DNA of 64,000 bases from contig NC_079891.1 in assembly GCF_024868665.1 (NCBI RefSeq), positions 28,373,642-28,437,641 of the forward strand. Reading direction: 5' to 3'. Positions 50,321-62,539 of this stretch are shown here, in pieces. The notes under the pieces are model-generated. The model made no database searches and was not told where the DNA came from. It worked only from the letters and a program-made list of their open reading frames with translations. Made by a program: the position numbers and the translations under genes. Each line of letters begins with the position of its first letter. Position 1 is the first letter of the stretch. This DNA comes from Triplophysa rosa. Lineage: Eukaryota; Chordata; Actinopteri; Cypriniformes; Nemacheilidae.

Positions 50321-50676
50321 TTAAAAGTCCAATGTGTAATTTTTGTGGAGGATCTATTGACAGATATGCAATATGATATACATAACTATGTCTTCCGAGG
50401 TGTACAAAGGCCTTACATAATGAAGCGTAGATCTTAGAATGAGCTATTTCTATCTGTCCCCTTACATGGAATTCACCTGTTGTTTCTACAGTAGCCCTAA
50501 AATGACAAACTGCTCAGAGAGTGTTTTGTAAATACGTTATCTCCTTTGACAAACAAGTGAAAACGTGACGATATCTTAGTCCTGTGTCAGCCATCATAGT
50601 GCTTCGAAAAGGAGGCGTGGAGTGAGCCTCTGGTTGCAATTCGCAACATCCCCGCTAGGTGACACTGGACCTTTAA
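50321..50676. mobile_element. TTAA-flanked element (family B), 356 bp
   Basis: TTAAAAGTCCAATGTGTAAT at the left and TGACACTGGACCTTTAA at the right. A fragment of the same family in reverse orientation lies at 25200. Confidence 0.78.
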
Positions 50677-52513
50677 GTAAATCAGTTACAAATACTGTGC
50701 GAATGTTTCGTCACCTAATTAATATTCATGAGTCTGATAAAGTGCTCCCTAACATCTTTCAGAACATTTTTACACCTGCAACCTTTTTGACAGTCCAAAA
50801 TGTGTGTAAAATATGCAGCATAAAATGTAGATAATTTATTCTCTAAAGCCGAGAAGAAAGTCTAAGCTGGTCCATCTGACTGTACTGACATTATTAATCT
50901 ATACGGCCTCCAAATAAGCCGAAAATGGTTCATTTTTTCCCCTCTCTGAACGTTCTGGGTCACTTGCCCCAAAACCACTCATAAAAGCAGCGGATGAGAT
51001 GATGTAGGTTGTAAGATGACACTAAGCTATAAAATCTCTGTTTAGAGCTCTTTCTCCACACCGGCTAAAGTCAAAGGCACATTAATAAAATACTAATAAA
51101 ACATGTTAGATGTGTAAAAGATGTAGGAGTCATTTTGCTCATGGAGTCTTTTAGGGGCTTAATAACAGGATCACATCTTCCTTGTAGGTATTTTTGAGCA
51201 GTGATGAGACCTGCTGCAGACAATCTAACGCTCGAGTCTGGAGAATAATCTCTTGGGCACACAGAGATTTATGAGGGGGCTAAAGTCTGAGAACCATTAA
51301 AAGGATTTTAGAATATAACAAATGGTGGCGTACTTATAGTTAAGCATCTGGGCTTGTAACACAATTACCAGCGAGTCTAATAAAAAAAAAGAGCGAGCAG
51401 AATGATTTAAAAATGAAAATTGTTTCTAATCAAATTTTTGACTATCATCATCGGCTCGCTGTTTGAAAGCGCCAAGCCTTTCCACTTTTGACGTTAGGGA
51501 AATTTCTGTTTTTCATCATTTAGTTTTATAGACTCGTCTCAATCTAATAAACCAAAAACACAGAATAGACGGTTTATTGTGTGATAATGGTTGCGTTAAG
51601 CAGTTTTCGCATTTGGCGAGGCTCACTCGAGGAAGGCGTATTTATACACAGCGAAGGTGGAAGACAAGACGCCTCTTAGCCGCAACACCTAACCCGTCCA
51701 ATCAGATGGCGTCCGAGCTGTCCAAACATGTTACACTCATGCATTTATTTGTTCCGGGTGCCGGGCCACGGTTAATGCAATTTCTCTCACATATACATCA
51801 GGACTTTATTACCTCCTTGAGAAACAGTGGAATTGTGAAAGTTTGATAGCTGTTTTTCTAGCCTGCAGGGTTGTCTGAGCTCCACAGAAGCTTTAATGAT
51901 TAAAAACAGAAGATTGAGTTGAACCCTAAGCGAGTCTGTTTGTAGTGCCGCACCTCTTCAGACCAATAATTGAACACATGTGGTTCCTACCGGCCCGTCC
52001 TCTCTGTTTTAATGACATCTTTGCTAATGATGCTGTCTTTAATCATCTAGCACTTGTAATGATCTTTTTTAACGTGCTCGCTGTGCAAACTTTCACGCCG
52101 AGCATATTTGCTGCCGAGAACATTATTATTATCCAGGAGATATGAGGCTGCGAACTATTTTAGAAATAAGGTTTTGCTCCCTGTGTAATTTGTGTGATGT
52201 TTACACGGCCGACGCATTTACCTGAAGTCTCATTTAGTGTCAGTTTTAATGAGGTTTCTGCTGTTTTCATCTCGAGCGCGGACTCGGAGACAATCTCCTT
52301 TGAACTCCTCTTCCTCGTGCGTGTCTGTGTGTTGAAGGGTGCCACGATGAGACATTTTAAAATTGCTCCTGTCATTTTTAGAATGATGAAATGTAATAAG
52401 GGTGGGGGGGAAGAGGGGATTTTTTCCCCTCAACCTCTTTCACATGTATAGTGGAGTGTAAAAAAATTGCTTTGAATTACGTGAAATGTTTCACAGCAGT
52501 GTGCTGGGTTTAT
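50677..52513. other. tenm1: tenm1 intron: repeat-poor, non-coding
   Basis: No exon or transposon ends seen. Overlapping short ORFs at 51577-51846 and 52160-52451 have no domain. The stretch is a candidate for conserved non-coding sequence, which cannot be judged from one genome. Confidence 0.35.
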
Positions 52514-52521
52514 ATTATTAT

Positions 52522-53574
52522 TAGGGGTGTCCTCGACTAAGGATTTACATAGTCGAATCAGAATCGTCACGTCTTGCCTATAGTTGAATCGCACGCGCGC
52601 GTGTGTAGGGACGACACCAGGCGGTCAACAAGAGTGCAGCGCAACATTGATGCACCAAAAAACAATCAAACATTAATTTACAGAATTTGTTTAGAACAGA
52701 ATATACCTTTATAATAAATAAAAATAAAAAACGAAATAAGCCAGATTCAAGTCGCAATGTTCAAAATAAATGTGTTAAGGCAAAATGTATGAAATGCAGT
52801 GGAACATATTTTCAAAACACAAGCCACAAATAGTAAAGTGAATGGACATTTTCCTTAAACATCACGTAACAATGCTGTCCCACTTACTAGACCAGATCTC
52901 GCCTCAAACTTGTAAAACTATTATCGGTAATAATTTTTTTTTTTTACAAACGTGAATACAGCATGTTAATTACCAATGAACTACAAATAAAGTTACCGCA
53001 TGTAATGGAGGAATGCAATAAAGCATCTTACCATATAAACAGTCAAAAAGTCTTTCTATATGTGGTGATTTTGTTTATATTACTTTATTATTTTTTGTAT
53101 CATGCAGTGTAAAGTTCAGTCTAAGTAACGAACTAGGTGCATTTACAGACAAAGTGTTAATTCATATTTATATGCCCAGACATTCAGTAAGTGACAAATG
53201 TTTGGAAACGGTGTACACATTCATTTGCGAGTCATCTGCGGGTGCGTGCGGAACATGCTGCTTCTCTTTACCGGTCTCATAGCACAGAACACGCAGAAAG
53301 ACGCGATCCTGCACTGGGTTATAGCCAGACCTCACGCTCATATGCGCCGGGGGTTTCGGTACCCAACCCTAAAAATGTCCCCTTTCTTTACATCATAAAT
53401 AATATGTTTGGTGGCGCAGTGCGTGCCCGTCTGCTACGCCACTGCCCATATAACCAAAATGGCATGATCCCCATTGCATAACACCTCTGCGAAGATTCGA
53501 CTGTGAGACTGGTTAGTCGAATCAGGCTCCTCCTATCGAAGCATCGAATCTTCGACTATTCGGGGTCACCCCTA
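52522..53574. mobile_element. hAT element, 1053 bp
   Basis: Left TAGGGGTGTCCTCGACTAAG; right-end complement TAGGGGTGACCCCGAATAG, with further AGTCGAA(TC/GA) symmetry. The flanks ATTATTAT (52514-52521) and ACTATTAT (53575-53582) match at 7 of 8 bases. No transposase ORF. Confidence 0.9.
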
Positions 53575-53734
53575 ACTATTATTGTAAGCAATGCATTGTG
53601 GGACATTAGATATTCAGATTTACTTATCAGTATATTACTGTTTTCTTTTTCTAGGTATTTTTATATTGTAAATAGTTTTCTTTAGGAGAACCACGTTAAT
53701 TAAAATTACTTTGAATGTATGTGGCATTAAAAAA

Positions 53735-53965
53735 AAAAAATTCCTCACCCTCATGTCATTTTCTGAACACAAAAGAAGATATTTTGAAGAACGTTGATAA
53801 CTAAACATTGACTTCCATTGTATGAACACAAAACACATTTTAAGACATTTCTCAAAATATCTTCTTTCTTCTTTTGTGTTCCACAGAAGAAAGAGTCGTA
53901 TACAGGTTTAGAAACGCATGAGGGTGAATTAAAGATGACATAATTTGTATCTCTTTCAGTCGAGT
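53735..53965. mobile_element. Fragment of the TTAA MITE family
   Basis: It contains CTCACCCTCATGTCATTTTC, AAAAGAAGATATTTTGAAGA and the mirrored TCTCAAAATATCTTCTTTC, then GCATGAGGGTGAATTAAAGA. The order fits the inner modules of the family; the terminal modules are absent. Confidence 0.6.
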
Positions 53966-54317
53966 TAGACTTCACAATTGAGTTGATAGTAAGAACTTCA
54001 TAATATAGTGACCTCGAAACAATATCAGATGCTTAAATATTTTGCAATTGGTGACTTTTTTTATCTTTTTTTGGGGAAATCAGATAACTTTTGTCTTATT
54101 TTCCAGTTTAAATTGAATTCCGAAACACAAATGTCCAACATGAACTTTTTTAAACCCCACCGCATATGTATGAGCGTTCTTAAGATACCCGTTTTAAAAA
54201 CAGTCTCTTCTTCGCTCGCACAATCTGTTTATCTGCGTTCCTCTTCACCTCATTCCTCTGCTCTGCATTCTGTCCATTTCTATTCAAGCGCCGCTTAGTT
54301 ATCTCCGACTCTCTCTG

Positions 54318-54352
<35 letters not shown>

Positions 54353-54499
54353 TTCTATTATTCTATCGTTTCTCCCTCAGCATCTGCTACCTGTACAGTT
54401 TGTACTATTTACATTTGCATTTTTACGCTCCCTGAGGCTCCTTCTCGCTCTCACTCGCTCGCTCCCTCGCTCACTTTCTCTTTATCTCTCTCTGCCTTT

Positions 54500-55034
54500 C
54501 AATGTTTTAGTGTTACAATGTGTTTTATTGGCATGACAAAAAATGGCATATTTGTTTCACCAAAGCACTAGTTATGATACAGAACAGTGCAAAATGCATA
54601 ATTAGGGGGAAAAGGCACAATAATAAGGGTAATAAATACATGCAATATGATATGAATGAATGCAAAAATAATAAATAAAATACCACAATAATAATAACGT
54701 AACAAGAAATTGCAACAATGGTAAATGTGAGTTATACATATGAGTGTATGAGTCAAGTTAAAGGGAAAGGAGGAGACAATGCATATTATTCACAATGGCA
54801 GGTCAAATCTAGCTGGTACGGCACAGCACTAATAGGTGGGAGTTTTTCATTGTTAGCCAAGTTGTCAGCTCCTGGGGCCGCTCTTCCTCTCTCTCTCTCT
54901 TTCTTTCTCTCTAAAGTCAAGTCAAGTTTATTGTCATACCAGCTATACACGTACGCAGAGGAATTAAGTGGTCGACTTACAGACTGTACAGTCAAGACAG
55001 CTCCAAGGCTATACTGTAAATTACATTTATTTAT
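54500..55034. mobile_element. Dispersed teleost repeat pieces, possibly a LINE 3' region
   Basis: TTTATTGGCATGACAAAAAA near 54521 and AAGTCAAGTCAAGTTTATTG near 54914 are phrases I associate with high-copy fish repeats ('tttattgtcat' modules). The assignment is from memory of such families and the boundaries are approximate. Confidence 0.4.
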
Positions 55035-55220
55035 GTGACCATGGACCACAAAACCAGTCATAGGGGTCTATTTTTTAAGTAAAATGTATATATCATCTGA
55101 AAGCTGAATATAAACGAGCTCCATTGACGTATGGTTTGTTAGGATAGGACCACATTTTGGCCGAGATATAACTATTTGAAAATCTGAGGGTGCAAAAAAA
55201 TCGGAATATTGAGAAAATCG
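55035..55220. mobile_element. High-copy teleost repeat (GTGACCATGGACCACAAAAC type)
   Basis: The start GTGACCATGGACCACAAAAC and the later GGTTTGTTAGGATAGGACCA and TTGAGAAAATCGCC fit a repeat widespread in cyprinid genomes. I do not know its transposon class. Right limit approximate. Confidence 0.6.
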
Positions 55221-56282
55221 CCTTTATACTTGTCCATCAGAGGCGCTGCAGGCCGTTGCTAAGAAGAAACTGTTTTTTTTAATGCTCTCTATTGGCTTAC
55301 CGCTGTTATGATGTTGTGTAGAGTGGATGAACCAGAAAGCTGAAAATCTAAGCTTTACATACTGTAGATACCAAACTTGAGTGGGTGATTCCCAAAGAGC
55401 GGGCAGCACCGAGTTTGTAGGCGTGTTTGCGGCCATTTTTGTAGGCGATTTTGCTGCATCCACATATATTTACAGTAGGAAATTTACAAAATATCTTGAT
55501 CTTTACTTAATATCCTAATGATTTTTGGCGTAAACGACAAATGGAAATCATATAAATGCATGCTTGAAATTGTTTTTTAGTAAGAGCAGCAAGTGAGCAT
55601 TTGGTTTTATCACACGGTAAAGTGTGATACTATTTGCACATGGTGTATATACACAATAATTCCTACATCATTCACTAAGTGCACACCCAATTTGTTCGAA
55701 TGCATAAGCAAATTAGAACGCTTTTTTTGGATGTAAGTTAGTTAGGGCCGTAGTGTACATTGTAAATAATAAGGTTGTGACCACACTGGTAACAAAGAGA
55801 CAAGTGATGCAATTATGTAGCAGGCGTGTAGTGTTTGTGTGGATATGTATGTGTGAAAGTCTATACATTTGTTTTCCTTAGCTTAATGCAGCTCTCGTGT
55901 AATGGTCTGTAGAGCCCCCCTCTCTCTCTCTCTCTCTCTCTCTCCCTCCCTCTTAGCCCTCTTCTTCTCTCTTCAGTCATACTTTAATTTCCTTCATTTT
56001 CTCGCTCTTTTCTTTTTAGCACTTCCCTGTACCTGTTTTCTTGAAAACCCTTCATCTCATTCCACTCTTGAGAACTCATCTTTGGCAAGTCACTTCACGC
56101 TTACGTGTGCGTCGCTCTGTTGTTTGTTTTAAAACTCTGAAGTTGTTGATTTAGGCATGCCAGATCTCCACCTCCGCTGAAAAATGAAAAGATTTTGTGA
56201 TCAAGGAAATCAGTAAAAAAGTTTTGTTTTATTTGCAGTGAGTCCTGATTGAACTATCCATCCCAAAGACACTACAGGAAAA
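55221..56282. other. tenm1: tenm1 intron: non-coding
   Basis: No exon recognised. A short CT microsatellite at about 55918-55944 and pyrimidine-rich sequence explain the Ser/Leu-rich ORF there. Confidence 0.4.
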
Positions 56283-56498
56283 GATGTTTCCAAAATGAGA
56301 TGACTCATAATTTTTTTTTTGAAAATCATTTTTTTATTACGTTATCATGGTTTTATTGTGTTAGCTAGCTGTATTTATTTTGTTATTATGGCTTGAATCA
56401 AAACAAACCAACTGCAGTTTGATTGATATTAATTGGAATGCACAATAAAAAAACATGATTAAAAAATGAGTTATCTCATTTTGGAAATAAACTCTTCA
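56283..56498. mobile_element. Second copy of the 38483 MITE, inverted
   Basis: It shares CATTCCAATTAAT-type and CAAACTGCAGTTGGTTTGTT segments with 38483-38729, but in opposite orientation. The right end TTTTGGAAATAAACTCTTC is a mutated version of the family terminus. Confidence 0.7.
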
Positions 56499-56699
56499 GA
56501 TATAAATGACTATAGATATACTGTAACTATACAGCCACAGAAAAATTAAGAGACCATTTTAAAATTATTTTTCTGAATTTACTATTTATAGGTATATGTT
56601 AAGGTAAAATTATTGTTTTTGTTTCATTCTGTGAACTACTAACAATATTTCTCCCAGATTTACAATAAAAATGCATTTATTTGCAGAAAATTAAACTTC

Positions 56700-56800
56700 A
56701 TTTCAATTCAATTTTATTTATATAGCGTTTTTCACAATGTGCATTGATCCAAAGCAGCTTTACAGGAGCAAATAAGAAAAACACAGAAAGGTAAAAGGTA
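56700..56800. mobile_element. Dispersed teleost repeat piece
   Basis: TCAATTCAATTTTATTTATA followed by TAGCG and, further on, CCAAAGCAGCTTTACAG is a common fish repeat module. Class uncertain. Confidence 0.5.
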
Positions 56801-58140
56801 AACCTGGAGAAACAGTTTAAAATAACAGAAAAGATGCTCTGTATTTTTTCAAACCTCAAATACTGCAAAGAACAAACTTTTAAGAACATGTATTATATTG
56901 TATATTCCAAAAATATTTTTTATGTGATAACCTCAATTTTATCACAGATTTCATTCATCTTTCACATTGCTGTTGGATGACTTGGTCACTCCTGAGGTCT
57001 GATTTTGTTGAAATTCAACAGACATTGGAATAGCCACAATACATCTGATTAAATGAAAATTTGGCATGGACATTTTCAGTGGCTTTATAATGGGGTAGCT
57101 TAACAACCCTAAATTGTTTACATTTTATACCAAATCAAGAATTTTACATTTTGCATGCAAAATTCTTGAAATCTTTCTTGGAATTTTTTCATAATCTTTC
57201 TCATCTCCTTATCACTCTTTCTTCTCTTCTTTGGCTTCTCTTCTGTCTCTCTCTCTCCGTCTGTCACTTGACTTGGAAGGGACATTTGACGGAGAAAATC
57301 CTTTTTTGACAGAAAGATAGACAGAACACGTGTTTCCTTTGTTTTGATCACAGAAAACACAGCCAGTGTCTGCTACATACAGCTGACACTTGAAGAAGGG
57401 AGAGAGAGAGAGAGAGAGAGATTCAACATGGCCCAGATTTTACTCTGGCTTCCTTCCACAGCAGATGCTTGGCAAGGTGGTCTTTTCTGGAACACACATA
57501 CACCGGCACACCCACCCATGTGCGTTTCCAACTCCAACATCATTTTCCTGAAGGCCCTTTATGTTTGCGTTTCATGAATCCGTGCGTATTGGTAACTGCT
57601 AATATCATTGTGCTGTTGAACATTAGCAAATGTAGCCTGAGGGTGTTATGAAGCATGTAACAGAGCATTCCCTAATGGTGATACTATTATAAATATCATC
57701 ATCATTTCTCTTTCACCATCCTTAATGGTGCAACAGGAGATATTAGAGATCTATACTAATGACAGCAAAGGAAGAAGCAGGGCGCGTGACTTGTGTCTGT
57801 AAAATCTGCTAATATTAAGCGTGCTTCCTTTAGGTCATAATCGGCAGTTGACACGTGACGTTTCCTTGTGTCAGATTTTGCAGTGGAAGGAATATGCCAA
57901 TGCTTGCAGGATGATGTAACTTCAGTGTGCAACATGGCGACTCAAGAATTTTCTCTGCCTTATTTACAGTATATGCCTCCTACAGTATGTGATAGACGTT
58001 CCTAACACATACTGTGCACACCTGTCACACCAAGTGTATGTTGACTTAACCTTGTCAGATCTGTTCTTAGGATGATGGAAACGTATTATACAACCTTTTT
58101 TCTAGCCATCTCTTGTTTATTTAATGTAATAGGCTAATAT
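56801..58140. other. tenm1: tenm1 intron: non-coding
   Basis: No supported exon. A short GA run lies at about 57399-57421. Confidence 0.4.
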
Positions 58141-58980
58141 TAGAGATGCACCTATACTACATCTTACATGCATCGGCCCTAACTATGGGCTGTTTTTAAA
58201 TGATCGTAGGGCCCTATGAAATTTGTTTTATTTTTTCCTAAATTCCGTTTTTTTCAATGTTTTATACAATACAATAGTAATATTTCTTACCACATGAAAA
58301 ATACAGTGTTCCATAAATCCATAAAAAATATGGCCTAATGCACAACTGTTAATATATCCCAGCATCTCTCCAGTGCATTTTCTGTTTTTTCTTTTGTTTT
58401 GTTTTTGTACACCTACTAAGATTTTTTAAAATTTTACTATTACATTTATTTTAATAAAGAAAATAAGATAACATACTACAGTTTATTCATGTGGGTGTGT
58501 CATAGTTAATTTTGATAATTTTAAATTTTTTGACGGGTCGTCGCAAAGACCTTTTGTTTGACATTAGCTTTACTCAAATGAAGCGGTGAAATGCTCATGA
58601 AGTAAACTCCCAGAGCAGCTCTGGAGATGTGTTCTCATCCTCATTTAGTGAGATGGTGTAAACAGAAATGTCACGCGTGCAGTACAGGAAACCGCTCGAA
58701 TCATTCAGTCATAGACACGCAGAACAGGTCGATTACATATTTAAACCTCTTCTGAATCACTACTGAAGTTATTTAAAGCACAAATAGAATTTTATTAGCG
58801 CTCAGTGCAATTTTCTGATTAAGAAGTTCTAAATTTGCAAGATTCCACACCATTCCGCGTTATACATCAAATTCCATTTTGATGCTTGATTCCGCGATTC
58901 CGTCCGTGTTTTCCGATAGTGTGAAAAATTGCTTTTATCGACTGCTATCGATTATTAGCTGATATATTGGTGCTTCTCTA
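58141..58980. mobile_element. hAT MITE (outer), 840 bp
   Basis: TAGAGATGCACCTATACTAC at the left and the complement of TAGAGAAGCACCAATATATC at the right. The flanks GCTAATAT and TTAAATAT agree at 5 of 8. Most of its length is a second hAT element inserted inside. Confidence 0.72.
58207..58918. mobile_element. Nested hAT copy, same family as 27000-30156, one end lost
   Basis: Begins TAGGGCCCTATGAAATTTG. Near its right side, GATTCCGCGATTCCGTCCG corresponds to the complement of the left end region of the 27000 element (GGACCGAATCGCAGAATCC), but the final TAGGGCCC is absent. Orientation is opposite to the 27000 copy. The right limit is approximate. Confidence 0.68.
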
Positions 58981-59189
58981 TTAAATATCATATAAATCCA
59001 TATTTAACATTGAAGATTTTTCCCATTTGAGTCAATAGATTTCTGTTACTTGAAATGTGTCTAGATTTGCTGGGATGAAATGATAATGCCAGATCACTCA
59101 TGCTGTGCTCAGTGGGTTTAGGTTGCCAAAGTATAAGGCAAGAAGTAGCTGTTAATTAGTTTTTGTGAATTTGTTAAATACACGGGAGC

Positions 59190-59976
59190 ATAACAGGTCT
59201 CATGTAGTTGTAAAATCGGTGTAATTTTGCATACGTGCCCTGCTAACAGGAAGCCTCAATTTTCATTGATATCCTGAAAAAGCCCTTCTGTAATTACTGC
59301 CTGAAGATGAATCATTCTGACTACTCTCCTTTCCAAAATCACACCGGCCTCGCAGCAGCTTCATCTCTAATAATGCCAGGCTGGGTTGGCATTATTATAT
59401 TGTCGGATATTGCATTAACATTTCTTCAATTCAAAAGTCCTCCCAGTGAATTGAAAGTTTTTCATAATTGATGCCAAATCCATGTTCCGAGGGCACGTCC
59501 TCTCACGAAACCTGCCCACGGCACAATCCCAAACTGTTACCAGGGAGGAGAGGTGGCATCTCCCCACAGGGACAGATGCCATGAATAACATCTACGAGGT
59601 GCTTGGCAGGGCACAGCGTGCCACTCACTGCAGAAATAAAGTGTATTAATATTTAGCGTCCAAATAAAAAGTAGGAAACGCAGGCAGTAGCATTAAAGGG
59701 GACTCGACGAGCCCAGCGTACAGCTCTCCTCCGCACGCCTGTCTTGAGAACACCCACTCCCAGCTTTCGATAGAAAGCCAGCAAGAGGGAGAGAGAGTCA
59801 TTATATATTCATGTGTAAATCCCTTCCCTAGGCTTGTTAATCCTATTGTGTTAATTGATTGATGGTTTGATTCATTAATGTCAGGGGTAAGTATTTGGCT
59901 GACGTGTTTTTTTAGAGGGGAAAGCGGACTCACACAGTGTGTCAGGTTATTCTTGTATCAAAGTGTGAGTAAGCAA
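59190..59976. other. tenm1: tenm1 intron: repeat-free block
   Basis: No transposon termini or microsatellite. Balanced composition with several ATTA/TAAT cores. The minus-strand 95-codon ORF at 59646-59933 has no recognised domain. Confidence 0.35.
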
Positions 59977-60467
59977 GGCTGGGCCATATAGGTAAAATCT
60001 AATATTAAGATATTAAGATTTGCTAAAGCTGTAGAATAATAAAAAATAATTTAAAGACCTAGTGACAATTTTTTGGTGCCTGACGTGAAGAAAGAGACCA
60101 CTACCTTTGTCGTCTCTTTGACCTGCACACCTTGCAAATGTATTTTGTTTAGAATCAGTTTTCTGAAAACAAACCATCCCAATATTACAGATTGTAAATA
60201 TTTTGTGGTCTGAGTCATCATCCACCCCCGTCTCCTCTCCACACCTGTCGCTTGTTGTTGCTTTTTGATAATGATGAGTTACACTTTGCGCTACTTGTGA
60301 GATGTAAAGGGGGAGTGCAATTGCCTTCCGGTGCCGTCTTTGGCACAATAATCCTATTTTTTTTCAAAAAATATACTTGACAAAAAATTATATTTTCAGT
60401 GATTTTTTTTAAATATTTTATTTATATTATCTCTATAATATGTCATATTTGATATATGACCCAGCCC
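59977..60467. mobile_element. Probable MITE, 491 bp
   Basis: GGCTGGGCCATATAGG at the left and the complement of GGGGCTGGGTCATATATC at the right form inverted ends. No confident target duplication; hAT-like by sequence. The ORFs inside are not conserved. Confidence 0.5.
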
Positions 60468-60520
60468 CATGCGCACATTCTAGTTTTTTATTTTGAAATG
60501 GAAATAAATTACAGTACATA

Positions 60521-60988
60521 TACACTACCGGTCAAAAGATTTTGTGCACTTACTCCCACATTTTAGAAAAATAGTAAACTCATTAAAACTTTGGAATACC
60601 ACAAAGGCAACTATGAGGATTATGTTGGGACTAAAAAAATCTAAACAGTAAAATAAAACTTGTTATATACTGTAGCATCTTCAATGTAGTCATCTTTTGC
60701 CTAAAATTTGCAGAAATGTTCTCTTGACATTTTATCATGCCTCTTGTTGGGGTGTCACCCAAAGATGTTTAAACATGTTAAAGTTCTATTCTGAGCTCTT
60801 ATTGGCTGCTCTTTTTTCATTATTTAGTCAAAGTCATCCATTTGAAATACTTTTTATAATGAAAAAAGTTGATATTTGCACAATTATATTTTTGTGACAT
60901 TTAAGCATACACTTTCAGATGAAAAGCTTTTTTAAGACAATGAGAAACATTTCAATCAAGTGTTCGAAAACAGTTGACCAATAGTGTC
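60521..60988. mobile_element. Tc1/mariner-like MITE, about 467 bp
   Basis: The left end TACACTACCGGTCAAAAGAT and the right end AACAGTTGACCAATAGTGT are imperfect complements of the common fish Tc1-type terminus 'CACTACCGGTCAAAAGTTT'. A TA precedes the left end; the right TA appears mutated. Confidence 0.7.
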
Positions 60989-62502
60989 AAATCTTTAAAA
61001 ACAAAAAATAATAATAATAATATATATATATTTTTTACCTTTATACTGTATGTAGGCTATTATAAGGACCGATTGTAACTCTGTTGTGTGTGCACATCTC
61101 ACCAAGTGGGCGTCGTCAGCCTGCAATAATTTTTTTTTTGGAAATAAACAGAGCGAAACAAATAATATCCCTGATTAATTTCTTAATCACTTTTATTTTT
61201 CATTTGATCAACTTCACTTTATTGTTAATGTAATAATATCAGCAACTATCAGAGTAAATACATTTACATTAAAGAGACTTTATTAATGTGTACCAAAGTA
61301 AATCATTTATCAGTTATTTAGAATTGATGTACATGTGCAATTGTGTGTTAAAATTGGAATATGGAGCACTACATCATCATTTTTTCAACATCACATGCAT
61401 TTTTAGCTCGCACTACACTGCTGTTAATAAGATTTACACTCCAATACATTAGTGTGTGTGTGTGTGTGTGTGTGTGCGTGTGTTTACCTTTTTATACTGT
61501 GTGTGTGTGTTTAGTGTAGAATGTTTGATTGTAATGTAACAAAATGTGTAACTTGGGTTTTTAAGAACCATCTTAAAGGAAGTTTGGATTATCTAAAAAT
61601 ACTTCTTTCACATGTACCTTTTACACAACACACTGGTATACTCCTTTCTCCGCTCCACAAGCTCAAGTGACTCATCTTCAACGGTTTTGCATCTTAATGT
61701 TTTAAATATGCAAAACGTGCACAAGAACACGTTGACGGCTTGCTTTATTTCTTGCTGTTATAACTCACCCGAAAAAAAGAAACCTCTAAAGAAAGACATC
61801 AGTTTCCATCAAAACCATTTTAGTCGCAGAAGATGCAGATGTTCCTACGTTATTATGGAGCGATTTCGTGTAATTTCGCTTTTTTTAAAGCATTTTTATC
61901 CATTTGCATGATTCCTTCCTTTCAAATCATTAAAGGTCATTTTCGTCACAGGGAAATCACACGAAACAACCAGACCACATCTTTCAGTCACGCCGTCTGT
62001 CTTCTGTCAATTATGTAAATGCATTTTTTTTACTTGATCGTCTTTTCAGGTTCCGAAAAACTCCCGGCGTGCATTTGTATGTTTGTGTGCACGCGTGCAT
62101 CCCTCCTGTCTTTGTTAGCGCGGCGGTCTTTTTAACGCTTGTCTTTTTTCTGTCAGCTCGTTAAACGTTCTGTCATCATAGTGTGTTACTTTAACTGCCG
62201 ATACCACACACACATAGATTTCTCTCCACTACTCCTCTGGGTCGCCCTGTTGGATGTCATCGTGATGCTGTTTTGACACCGCGGTAGACCTGATGCATAT
62301 GTATGTCTCACAACTGACGGCTCGAAGTTGGTAACTGCCACTGGCTTCGTTTTCCGACACTACTTATAGGGAATTACTCACTCTGCAGGTTCCCAGTTGA
62401 TATTCCTGAGGTCGCGTTTTTGTAGGGCCACCGAGGACCTGATTTATAAAGCAGCACGAAATAAACAGCATCTGAGATGAGATGCGCTAACCCAGAAAAA
62501 AT
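60989..62502. other. tenm1: tenm1 intron: non-coding
   Basis: AT-rich to 61600, with a (TG)n microsatellite around 61451-61476. No exon recognised. Confidence 0.4.
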
Positions 62503-62539
62503 GTTACCTGGGTAACGAGATGTAGGTCACCAGGGTAAC
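62503..62539. promoter_or_regulatory. Doublet of RFX-type X-boxes
   Basis: GTTACCTGGGTAAC (62503-62516) is a perfect 14-bp palindrome fitting the RFX consensus GTNRCC-N(0-3)-RGYAAC-like. GTCACCAGGGTAAC (62526-62539) fits with a single substitution from symmetry. Spacing is 23 bp between centres, about two helical turns. Function is inferred from the motif only. Confidence 0.5.
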
